Below, in pieces: positions 1-5,402 of a DNA stretch of 5,402 nt; position 1 is the stretch's first letter, and every line of letters starts with the position of its first letter. The stretch spans positions 1 to 5,402 of the forward strand of contig JAJFIE010000526.1 of assembly GCA_021775275.1 (NCBI GenBank). The letters run 5' to 3'. A program made the translations under genes and the position numbers. The notes beneath the pieces were generated by a model. It saw nothing but the letters and a program-made list of their open reading frames with translations, did not search any database and was not told the DNA's origin. The stretch is from Rhodospirillales bacterium (GTDB lineage Bacteria > Pseudomonadota > Alphaproteobacteria > Rhodospirillales > Casp-alpha2).

Positions 1-472
1 AGCCCACTGTAAATGGCCCAACGATGTTCTGCTCAATGGCAAGAAATTTTGCGGCATCCTGATGGAAGCCTCGGGCAACACCAAAGGCGTCCTCGATTGG
101 CTGGTTTTGGGGCTGGGTGTTAATGTTACACAACATCCTGATGACGTGGAATATTCTACGACCTCATTCCATGGCGAAGGGGCAACCCACATCACACGCG
201 AAGAGACTCTGGTTTCCTTCGCCCGTAATTTTCTGCTCTGGACCCGGTGTTGGCTGGATGACGGGTTTGGCGCCATCCGGGAAAACTGGCTATGGCGCGC
301 CAGAGGCCTGGATCAGAAAATCGACGTGCGACTGGAAAATGAAACATTATCGGGTATCTTTGCGGGCATTGACGAAACAGGCGCACTATTGTTGCGTCAG
401 GATGGGAGTGCCGGTTCGGAAACCAAAGTCATTACCGTCGGTGATGTCTTTTTCCCCGATACCGCACGCTGA
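1..472 (+). CDS. birA: Biotin--[acetyl-CoA-carboxylase] ligase (BirA), C-terminal part, 5'-truncated by window edge
   Basis: Biotin protein ligase makes biotinyl-AMP from biotin and ATP, then transfers biotin to a lysine on carboxyl carrier proteins (acetyl-CoA and propionyl-CoA carboxylases) in the cytoplasm. The frame is open from base 2 and ends in TGA at 470-472, giving 156 visible residues. The ATG at 62 is internal: the bases before it encode the family signature KWPNDVLL followed by GKKFCGILMEA, part of the biotin/ATP-binding core. The strand LGLGVNV follows. The end (about visible residues 110-155, with GIFAGID, GALLL and VGDVFF) matches the small SH3-like C-terminal domain. The biotinyl-AMP loop (GRGR type) lies upstream of the window, so I cannot say whether an N-terminal DNA-binding repressor domain exists; many alphaproteobacterial BirAs lack one. 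The gene is 21 bases upstream of coaX and probably in the same operon. Confidence 0.95.
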   Translation, partial: AHCKWPNDVLLNGKKFCGILMEASGNTKGVLDWLVLGLGVNVTQHPDDVEYSTTSFHGEGATHITREETLVSFARNFLLWTRCWLDDGFGAIRENWLWRARGLDQKIDVRLENETLSGIFAGIDETGALLLRQDGSAGSETKVITVGDVFFPDTAR

Positions 473-493
473 CAGCCACACGGACAGAAATAT

Positions 494-1279
494 ATGCTGC
501 TCGCTATCAACGCCAACAATACGAATGTCAAATTTGCCATCTACGATGGCGAGCAGGTCATTGGGCAATGGCGAATTGCCACCGACCCGGCGAGAACAGC
601 TGACGAATACGCCGTATGGCTGACCCATCTGATGGCCTTGAAAGACCTGACGCCAGGCAATGTTACTGATTCCATTGTCGCCATTGTCGTTCCCCAGGCT
701 CTGTTTGAAATCAAGGTTCTCTGTCGCACATACTTCGGGTGTAATCCCTGGGTCATCGGTGAGGGCGATGTGAACTTAGGCATCCGGGTCCTGATTGATC
801 GACCCGAAGAAGCCGGAGCAGACCGGTTGGTCAATGCAGTCGCCGGGCATGCGCTTTATGGCGGACCGCTCATCGTTGTCGACTTTGGCACAGGAACCAC
901 CTTCGACATTGTCGATGAAGATGGTAGCTATATCGGCGGTGTAATTGCTCCTGGCATTAACCTGAGCGTCGAAGCACTGCATGTGGCGGCGGCAAAGCTG
1001 CCTCGAATTGCCATTGAGCGCCCGGCGCATGTAATCGGCAAAGGGACGGTAGAAGCCATGAAATCCGGCGTCTACTGGGGCTACGTTGGCCTGATCGAGG
1101 GATTAATAGCACGCATCAAGACAGAGCATGGTCGCGATGATATGAAAGTCTTGGTGACCGGTGGATTGGCGCCGTTGTTTGCTGATGCGACCGAAGTGTT
1201 CGATGCGGTTGATCCGGATCTGACCATGAAGGGATTGTTGATCATCCATCATCGAAACTCGGCATCGGAAAACCTGTGA
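494..1279 (+). CDS. coaX: Type III pantothenate kinase (CoaX/Baf family) with altered N-terminal motif
   Basis: Type III pantothenate kinase phosphorylates pantothenate to 4'-phosphopantothenate, the first step of CoA synthesis, and belongs to the ASKHA (actin-like ATPase) fold. The protein has 261 residues, normal for the family. Motifs seen: EEAGADRLVNA at 105-115, with D110 matching the proposed catalytic Asp; VVDFGTGTTFD at 128-138, with D130 and D138; GGVIAPGINLS at 148-158; KLPRI at 168-172; SGVYWGYVGLIEGL at 191-204; and the adenosine-side VTGGLA at 221-226. Oddities: the first phosphate motif, normally D-x-G-N-T/S, reads N6-A-N8-N-T. The usual SSVVP reads A63-I-V-V-P, DFGTATT has G134 for Ala, and the iGxNT motif has G184 for Asn. 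The fold is clearly intact and there is no frameshift, but kinase activity is less certain. The start at 494 fits the family N-terminus (MLLAI); the ribosome site is weak (GGAC near 482-485). The stop overlaps the rnj start. Confidence 0.93.
   Translation: MLLAINANNTNVKFAIYDGEQVIGQWRIATDPARTADEYAVWLTHLMALKDLTPGNVTDSIVAIVVPQALFEIKVLCRTYFGCNPWVIGEGDVNLGIRVLIDRPEEAGADRLVNAVAGHALYGGPLIVVDFGTGTTFDIVDEDGSYIGGVIAPGINLSVEALHVAAAKLPRIAIERPAHVIGKGTVEAMKSGVYWGYVGLIEGLIARIKTEHGRDDMKVLVTGGLAPLFADATEVFDAVDPDLTMKGLLIIHHRNSASENL
1276..1279 (+). promoter_or_regulatory. GTGA stop/start overlap coupling coaX and rnj translation
   Basis: The four bases GTGA hold the GTG start of rnj (1276-1278) and the TGA stop of coaX (1277-1279). 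A short purine stretch, GGAAAA at 1267-1272, lies inside the end of coaX and can act as the ribosome site. This layout usually means terminating ribosomes restart on the next gene, which ties RNase J output to coaX translation. The coupling itself is inferred. Confidence 0.75.
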
Positions 1280-2943
1280 CACAGACCGCAACCAACGACC
1301 TGCTGTTTCTGCCACTCGGCGGGGCCGGTGAAATTGGTATGAACCTTAATCTTTACGGTTATGGCTCGCCGGAGAATGCTCAATGGATCATGATTGATTT
1401 GGGCGTTACCTTTGCCGACCCATCCATGCCTGCGGTTGATGTCATCCTTCCCGACCCTGAATTCATCGTCAAACATCGTGACGACCTGATCGCCATTATC
1501 TTGACCCATGCCCACGAAGACCATCTGGGCGCGGTTCAGTATCTATGGCCACAGCTCAGGTGTCCCATCTACGCAACACCATTTACTGCCGCCGTCCTGC
1601 GCCGCAAGTTATCGGAAGTATCCTGGGCAAAAGAAGTTCCCATCCATGTCGTGCCATTGAGCGCAACTTTCGAGCTGGGTCCCTTTACCCTCGAGCTTGT
1701 CACGCTGACCCATTCCATCCCGGAGCCAAACGCCATCGCCATTCGCACAGATCACGGCGTCGTGCTACACACAGGTGACTGGAAATTTGACCCAGATCCG
1801 GTGATAGGGGATGCGCCGGATGCGGACCGTCTGCGGGAATTGGGTGACGAAGGAATTCTCGCCATGGTGTGCGATTCCACCAACGTGTTTACACCGGGTG
1901 ATTCCGGTTCAGAAGGCGCGTTGCGTGACTCCCTTGCACGGATCATCGGTAACTGCCCTAACCGGGTTGCTGTCGCGTGTTTTGCCTCCAACGTCGCCAG
2001 GTTGCAAACTGTAGCGGAAGCCGCCCGCGATAACGGTCGGGATGTCGTGCTGGCCGGACGGTCACTCCACCGAATGGTGGATTCGGCCCGGGAAACCGGA
2101 TACTTGCCGGACGACTTGGTGTTTCTGAGCGAAGAAGACGCCGGGTATCTGCCCAAAGAACGTTGCCTGATCATCTGCACAGGATCACAAGGAGAACCTC
2201 GCGCCGCCCTGTGGCGGATCGCCAGTGAAGATCATCCTCGCGTTACGCTGGATGCAGGCGATACGGTCATTTTCTCATCGCGGGTTATACCGGGGAACGA
2301 AGTTTCCATTTCGCGGCTACAGAATAAACTGGCGTCCCGAAACATCCATATCATCACCTGGAAGGACGACTTCGTCCATGTATCCGGTCACCCGGCCCGC
2401 GACGAGTTGATCGAAATGTACCAGTTGGCGCGACCGCAAATCGCCATCCCGGTTCACGGCGAAACCCGTCACATGATCGAACATGCAAGCCTGGCGCGGG
2501 ATTGTCAGGTACCCGAAGCCATCGTGACGGAAAATGGTTCCATGGTGCGCATCGTACCCGGACAAACGGAGATCATTACTCACGTACCATCAGGACGACT
2601 GGCGCTTGAGGGAAACCGTCTTGTTTCGCTGGATGGTGAACTGGTACGCAAACGTCGACAGGCGCTCTACAATGGATTTGTTGTCGCCACAGTTATCCTG
2701 AATGACGCCGGTGAATTGGAAGATGATCCGCAAATTTCTGCAATAGGATTGCTGGAGATCGGTGAAACGGAACTGGAAGACGCTGCCCACAACGCCATTC
2801 TTGATGCGGTGGAAAACATGTCAAACCGGACAGCGCGTGACGACGAAGCCGCGACGGAGGAAATTCGAATTTCACTTCGCCGTACGTTCAGAACCATTCT
2901 GGACAAAAACCCCATAACGAATATTCATTTGGTACGGGTGTAA
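1276..2943 (+). CDS. rnj: Ribonuclease J (metallo-beta-lactamase/beta-CASP RNase)
   Basis: RNase J is a cytoplasmic zinc-dependent ribonuclease with 5'-to-3' exonuclease and often endonuclease activity; in alphaproteobacteria it takes part in rRNA 5'-end maturation and mRNA turnover. The protein has 555 residues, the usual full length. The N-terminal metallo-beta-lactamase part starts with LGGAGEIGMN (14-23) and carries the metal motif HAHEDH (78-83), THSIPEP (145-151, H146) and HTGDW (165-169, D168). The inserted beta-CASP domain has CDSTN (199-203, D200), CTGSQGEP (301-308) and VHVSGH (367-372). PVHGE (392-396, H394) returns to the lactamase fold. Residues from about 440 to 555 form the linker and C-terminal domain. 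GTG at 1276 is chosen because the next ATG in frame (1339) would remove the conserved LGGAGEIG strand. All catalytic ligands are present, so it should be active. mce follows after 31 bases. Confidence 0.96.
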   Translation: MTQTATNDLLFLPLGGAGEIGMNLNLYGYGSPENAQWIMIDLGVTFADPSMPAVDVILPDPEFIVKHRDDLIAIILTHAHEDHLGAVQYLWPQLRCPIYATPFTAAVLRRKLSEVSWAKEVPIHVVPLSATFELGPFTLELVTLTHSIPEPNAIAIRTDHGVVLHTGDWKFDPDPVIGDAPDADRLRELGDEGILAMVCDSTNVFTPGDSGSEGALRDSLARIIGNCPNRVAVACFASNVARLQTVAEAARDNGRDVVLAGRSLHRMVDSARETGYLPDDLVFLSEEDAGYLPKERCLIICTGSQGEPRAALWRIASEDHPRVTLDAGDTVIFSSRVIPGNEVSISRLQNKLASRNIHIITWKDDFVHVSGHPARDELIEMYQLARPQIAIPVHGETRHMIEHASLARDCQVPEAIVTENGSMVRIVPGQTEIITHVPSGRLALEGNRLVSLDGELVRKRRQALYNGFVVATVILNDAGELEDDPQISAIGLLEIGETELEDAAHNAILDAVENMSNRTARDDEAATEEIRISLRRTFRTILDKNPITNIHLVRV

Positions 2944-2974
2944 CCGCATTGTTATTCAGGACAGGAAACACATT

Positions 2975-3379
2975 ATGATTGGTCGTTTAAACCACGTGGC
3001 TATTGCGGTCCCGGACCTGGACGCCGCCGTGATTACCTATCGCGATACCCTTGGTGCGACGGTATCCGATGCTGTGGATGAGCCGGATCACGGTGTCACA
3101 GTTGTTTTTGTTGAATTGCCGAATACCAAGATAGAACTGTTGTATCCGCTGGGAGGCTCCTCGCCCATTGCCGGTTTCCTCAAAAAGAATCCATCAGGCG
3201 GTATGCACCATGTCTGTTATGAAGTGGATGATATTATGACAGCGCGTGACAAACTCGTGGAGCAGGGCGCCCGTATTCTGGGTGATGGCGAGCCCAAAAC
3301 CGGTGCTCACGGAAAACCTGTATTATTCCTGCATCCCAAAGATATGTGTGGCACGCTTGTGGAACTCGAACAGGCATAA
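2975..3379 (+). CDS. mce: Methylmalonyl-CoA epimerase
   Basis: This enzyme interconverts (2S)- and (2R)-methylmalonyl-CoA, linking propionyl-CoA carboxylase to B12-dependent methylmalonyl-CoA mutase and so to succinyl-CoA. It is a small metal-dependent protein of the VOC (glyoxalase-like) superfamily; 134 residues is the family norm. Two beta-alpha-beta-beta-beta repeats are visible: about 1-57 (LNHVAIAVPDLDAA, then TKIELLYPLG) and 75-132 (MHHVCYEVDDI, then GTLVELE). Probable metal ligands are H7, H39, one of H78/H79, and E130. The stretch GAHGKPVLFLHPKD (110-123) is typical of bacterial epimerases and separates it from glyoxalase I. ATG at 2975 has a good ribosome site, AGGA at 2963-2966. 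Only 12 bases separate it from the DUF1467 gene. Next to birA and coaX it fits a propionate/CoA theme, though the mutase genes are not in this window. Confidence 0.95.
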   Translation: MIGRLNHVAIAVPDLDAAVITYRDTLGATVSDAVDEPDHGVTVVFVELPNTKIELLYPLGGSSPIAGFLKKNPSGGMHHVCYEVDDIMTARDKLVEQGARILGDGEPKTGAHGKPVLFLHPKDMCGTLVELEQA

Positions 3380-3391
3380 GGATCAGAAATT

Positions 3392-3637
3392 ATGTCCACA
3401 ACCAGCGCGATTGCAATTTACATTATCATCTGGTGGCTCGTTTTATTCATGATCCTGCCGTTCGGTGCACGATCAAAAATAGATAGCGCCGATGTGACGG
3501 AGGGACATGATGCTGGCGCTCCGGCCCGGCCCATGATGTGGAAGAAAGTTTTGGCGACGACGGTCGTGTCCCTGGTGGTGTTTGGTATCTTTTATTTTGC
3601 CTATACCGGTGGGTATATCGACCTGCAACCAGACTGA
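3392..3637 (+). CDS. DUF1467 family two-helix membrane protein
   Basis: This is a small 81-residue inner-membrane protein of unknown function, matching the alphaproteobacterial DUF1467 family by size, sequence character and position after mce. Two hydrophobic helices are visible, at about residues 6-24 (with IIIWWLVLFMILPFG) and 52-72. They are joined by a polar loop of some 27 residues rich in Asp, Gly and Ala, containing GAPARP just before the second helix. The start ATG has a clear ribosome site, AAGGA at 3378-3382, which overlaps the mce stop. The family is found in this gene neighbourhood in many alphaproteobacteria, but no role has been assigned that I know of. Membership is called from recognition of the pattern and context, not from a profile search. 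Confidence 0.85.
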   Translation: MSTTSAIAIYIIIWWLVLFMILPFGARSKIDSADVTEGHDAGAPARPMMWKKVLATTVVSLVVFGIFYFAYTGGYIDLQPD

Positions 3638-3653
3638 ATAGAGATGTTAGCAG

Positions 3654-4211
3654 ATGACCGATTATTGCGATTTTGCCCCGGATCATCCGGTTCATGCTTA
3701 TTACCACGACAATGAATATGGCTTTCCGGTTGCCGACGAAGCTGTCCTGTTCGAACGTCTGGCATTGGAAATTTTTCAGGCAGGTCTGTCATGGGAAATC
3801 GTTCTGAAAAAACGAGAGGGCACGTTTGAAGCTTTTGACGGATTCCAGATTGACAAGGTTGCCGACTATGGCGACAGAGATACCGAACGGCTTCTGGGAA
3901 ATCCGGGAATAATCCGTAACCGCCTCAAGATTTTATCGATTATCAACAATGCGAACCGATTAAAGGAAATGCGACCGGATGGTGGGTTTACGGCATGGCT
4001 GGATTGCCATCACCCTATGAATCACAAGGAGTGGACCAAGCTGTTCAAGAAGACTTTTCGTTTTACTGGCGGGGAAATCGTCAACGAATTTCTTATGAGC
4101 GTCGGCTACCTGCCCACACCCCATAACCCGGCATGCCCCGTGTATGACAGGATTATTGCCCTGAACCCGCCGTGGCATCAGGTCGATCAGGCGGTTTTCA
4201 CGGCCGACTAA
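3654..4211 (+). CDS. tag: DNA-3-methyladenine glycosylase I
   Basis: Tag removes 3-methyladenine (and some 3-methylguanine) from alkylated DNA, starting base excision repair. The 185-residue length matches E. coli Tag. The zinc-binding set is complete: C5, H18 (in YYHDNEYG), H157 and C161, the last two with the H-x3-C spacing of the E. coli enzyme. The base-recognition region LEIFQAGLSW (38-47) supplies E39 and W47, and VLKKRE (50-55) follows. NPGIIRNRLKI (83-93) matches the GIIRHRGKI-type DNA-binding segment. NEYG replaces the more common NEWG, a mild change. The C-terminus is short after the zinc site, ending at FTAD. The start at 3654 lies 16 bases after the DUF1467 stop, with only a weak ribosome site (AGAG near 3640-3643). 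It is probably the last gene of the plus-strand operon, since the next genes run the other way. Confidence 0.95.
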   Translation: MTDYCDFAPDHPVHAYYHDNEYGFPVADEAVLFERLALEIFQAGLSWEIVLKKREGTFEAFDGFQIDKVADYGDRDTERLLGNPGIIRNRLKILSIINNANRLKEMRPDGGFTAWLDCHHPMNHKEWTKLFKKTFRFTGGEIVNEFLMSVGYLPTPHNPACPVYDRIIALNPPWHQVDQAVFTAD

Positions 4212-4333
4212 GTATCCGCTATCGTCATGGGCGGGAATTAAGACACAACTCCTTTTTAGTGGGCTTCCGGTCATGCTGAGAGCAGTGAGCTTAAGACCGA
4301 GTTAGCCTGACTGAGACTCTCATTCGAATGAAA
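4212..4333. other. Convergent intergenic spacer between tag and the DUF1232 gene
   Basis: This 122-base stretch separates two genes that point at each other. No open frame of note is present. I looked for a terminator with a GC-rich stem and a T run on either strand and found none convincing. There are only weak inverted repeats: TGAGAG at 4277-4282 against CTCTCA at 4317-4322, and CCTGA at 4306-4310 against TCAGG at 4334-4338, the latter reaching into the end of the DUF1232 gene. Transcripts from both sides may end by Rho or overlap. Confidence 0.6.
4320..4331. repeat. 12-base perfect palindrome TCATTCGAATGA
   Basis: The sequence TCATTCGAATGA reads the same on both strands and ends three bases before the DUF1232 stop codon. 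It could be part of a two-way transcript end or a small protein-binding site, but a palindrome of this length can also occur by chance. It sits in the loop of the weak CCTGA/TCAGG pairing described for the spacer. Confidence 0.5.
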
Positions 4334-4726
4334 TCAGGAAATTGAGGGTGATGCCCCAAAGAAAAGCACCCCGACTCCCACGGCTGCGGCAACCCAAAGA
4401 AGAACAATGACAATTGCTGCGGTAATGCTCTTTGGCTGCTTTCCGAGAAGGCGAAGGGAGGCCTGATGGCGCAGGTCATCCATAACCGGACCAGGGATCA
4501 GATGAGCAACGAGAAGAATGCCAAGCGGTAAAAGAATAAGATCATCCAAATAACCGATGACTGGAATAAAATCAGGAATGAGATCGATCGGACTCAGAGC
4601 ATAACCTGCAACGATTACAGCCAGCCCTTTCACATACCACGGCACCCGGCGATCATACATTGCGAGATATACTGCAAGCATGTCCCGTTTGATATTTTGC
4701 GCCCATGATTTCAGGTGGCCTAACAT
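4334..4726 (-). CDS. DUF1232 (YkvA-like) membrane protein
   Basis: This 130-residue protein of unknown function carries the DUF1232 signature: YALSPIDLIPDFIPVIGYLD (42-61), followed by DLILLPLGILL (62-72). The family is widespread in bacteria and linked to membranes; no biochemical activity is established as far as I know. The N-terminus (1-30) is polar and basic with aromatic residues. Hydrophobic segments lie at about 31-46 and 60-78, and a strong C-terminal transmembrane helix covers about 102-123, ending in a short tail. The C-terminal helix anchors the domain beyond the DUF1232 core. The start ATG (4724-4726) is supported by an in-frame TAA 15 bases upstream, which excludes a longer form. 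The ribosome site is poor (AAGAG is rather far upstream). It appears to be a single-gene unit, 180 bases from the aminotransferase gene. Confidence 0.9.
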   Translation of the reverse strand: MLGHLKSWAQNIKRDMLAVYLAMYDRRVPWYVKGLAVIVAGYALSPIDLIPDFIPVIGYLDDLILLPLGILLVAHLIPGPVMDDLRHQASLRLLGKQPKSITAAIVIVLLWVAAAVGVGVLFFGASPSIS

Positions 4727-4906
4727 CCGTTCATCATACTCTTAAGTTTTAGAATCCTGCATCATGGTAGTTCGAGGGTAAATTTATTGTCGCGTGATTG
4801 TCTGAGCGGACTCATCCCTGCTTTTCCCCCGCCTCTGTGTTAGGCCGGTTCTGAAAAGTTTGCGGGCACTGAAACCGGAGCGTCTATTTTATAGGCCGAT
4901 GACCTT
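4727..4906. other. Intergenic spacer between the aminotransferase and DUF1232 genes
   Basis: This 180-base spacer has no convincing gene. It should contain the 3' end of the aminotransferase transcript and possibly a promoter for the DUF1232 gene on the minus strand; I could not find a clear -35/-10 pair. The only symmetry noted is CCGGTT at 4845-4850 against AACCGG at 4873-4878, a six-base stem with a 22-base loop and no T run right after it, too weak to call a terminator. Confidence 0.5.
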
Positions 4907-5402
4907 TTACCTAGAAATCGCCTTCGCAAAAGCTTCGATCATCATGTCCGCATGCTTGCGTTGGAATACCATGGGTGGGCGGACCTTCAGGATGTTTCCA
5001 TGAATACCCTCATTGCCGGCGAGGAAGCCATTGTTACGCAGGTGATTCTGGATACGTGAACATTCCCGGGCATCCGGTGTCAGGGTATCGGGATTACTGA
5101 CCACATCCACGCCAATAAACAACCCCTGGCCGCGGATATCGCCGATATTGGAGCAATCCTTGCTGACAGCCCGCATGCCATCACGAAGATAGGTCCCGGT
5201 AATACGGGAATTTTCCATCAGATTTTCATTCTCGATAACATCCATGACCGCCATGGCTGCGGCACAGGCGACGGGATTTCCGCCAAAGGTACTGAAAAAT
5301 TCATTGGTGCGGGTGAATTGCTCGAGAATCTCCGGTGTCGTTACCACCACACCCAGAGCCAGGCCGTTACCGATGGGTTTTCCCAGTGTGACAAAATCCG
5401 GA
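4907..5402 (-). CDS. Class III PLP-dependent aminotransferase/phospho-lyase, C-terminal part, 5'-truncated by window edge
   Basis: This is the C-terminal part of a fold-type I PLP enzyme of aminotransferase class III. The frame is open to the right edge, so the GTG at 5350 is internal; 164 residues are visible of the roughly 430 expected. The fragment begins PDFVTLGKPIGNG, in which the Lys (codon 5378-5380) is the PLP Schiff-base lysine. Next come FSTFGGNPVACAAAMAV (Thr/Gly binding the PLP phosphate of the partner subunit), GDIRGQGLFIGVDVV, and near the end LKVRPPMVF and HADMM. The GKPIGNG and LKxRPPMVF patterns resemble the AGXT2-like subgroup, which includes alanine-glyoxylate aminotransferase 2 and the ethanolamine-phosphate and phosphohydroxylysine phospho-lyases. 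The substrate cannot be fixed from this part. In some bacteria this subgroup is fused to an aminoglycoside-phosphotransferase-like kinase domain; whether that holds here lies outside the window. Confidence 0.92.
   Translation of the reverse strand, partial: PDFVTLGKPIGNGLALGVVVTTPEILEQFTRTNEFFSTFGGNPVACAAAMAVMDVIENENLMENSRITGTYLRDGMRAVSKDCSNIGDIRGQGLFIGVDVVSNPDTLTPDARECSRIQNHLRNNGFLAGNEGIHGNILKVRPPMVFQRKHADMMIEAFAKAISR

Noticed and set aside
117..623. A 168-codon plus-strand open frame overlapping the end of birA and the start of coaX
   Set aside because: It is out of frame with both genes, which show clear family motifs over the same bases, and its translation resembles no protein family I recognise.
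494..1279. coaX as a pseudogene
   Set aside because: The frame is full length, the central motifs and the overlap with rnj are intact, and nothing suggests decay beyond the motif substitutions.
1752..2180. A 142-codon minus-strand open frame inside rnj
   Set aside because: It lies opposite the beta-CASP region of RNase J. Its Ser/Arg-rich translation is typical of an antisense shadow.
3960..4274. A 104-codon minus-strand open frame opposite tag
   Set aside because: It covers the zinc-site end of tag on the other strand and its translation shows no recognisable motifs.
4291..4479. A 62-codon minus-strand open frame overlapping the end of the DUF1232 gene
   Set aside because: It is out of frame with the well-supported DUF1232 gene, and its translation has no family features.
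4845..4878. CCGGTT/AACCGG inverted repeat as a terminator of the aminotransferase gene
   Set aside because: The stem is only six bases, the loop is 22 bases, and no T run follows on the minus strand.

Overview
The window looks like a piece of an alphaproteobacterial chromosome. Base composition is moderate, judged by eye and not computed. The strongest taxonomic clue is gene order. birA, coaX, rnj, mce and a DUF1467 gene in a row is a common alphaproteobacterial arrangement, usually just downstream of the nuo (complex I) operon. The protein sequences fit that group too, notably the methylmalonyl-CoA epimerase and the small DUF1467 membrane protein. I cannot name a genus.

Layout. Positions 1-4211 hold six tightly packed plus-strand genes: the C-terminal part of biotin protein ligase (birA, cut by the left edge), type III pantothenate kinase (coaX), ribonuclease J (rnj, with a GTG start overlapping the coaX stop), methylmalonyl-CoA epimerase (mce), a two-helix DUF1467 membrane protein, and DNA-3-methyladenine glycosylase I (tag). 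Gaps are 12 to 31 bases where there is no overlap, so they are probably co-transcribed. A 122-base convergent spacer follows. Then come two minus-strand genes: a DUF1232 (YkvA-like) membrane protein and, after a 180-base spacer, the C-terminal part of a class III PLP-dependent aminotransferase or phospho-lyase, cut by the right edge.

How the genes may fit together. BirA biotinylates carboxylases such as propionyl-CoA carboxylase. CoaX carries out the first step of CoA synthesis. Mce epimerises the methylmalonyl-CoA made by propionyl-CoA carboxylase. These three share a biotin/CoA/propionate theme, while RNase J (RNA processing) and Tag (base excision repair) do not. The link is inference from function; the gene order itself is conserved and ordinary.

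I see no new biological system here. The most interesting detail is in CoaX: the normally conserved N-terminal phosphate-binding motif (D-x-G-N-T/S) reads N-A-N-N-T, and several other motif positions also differ, although the central Asp residues are kept. The second point is tag sitting directly after DUF1467, where proS often lies in related genomes. No RNA genes, CRISPR arrays, insertion sequences or convincing terminators were seen.
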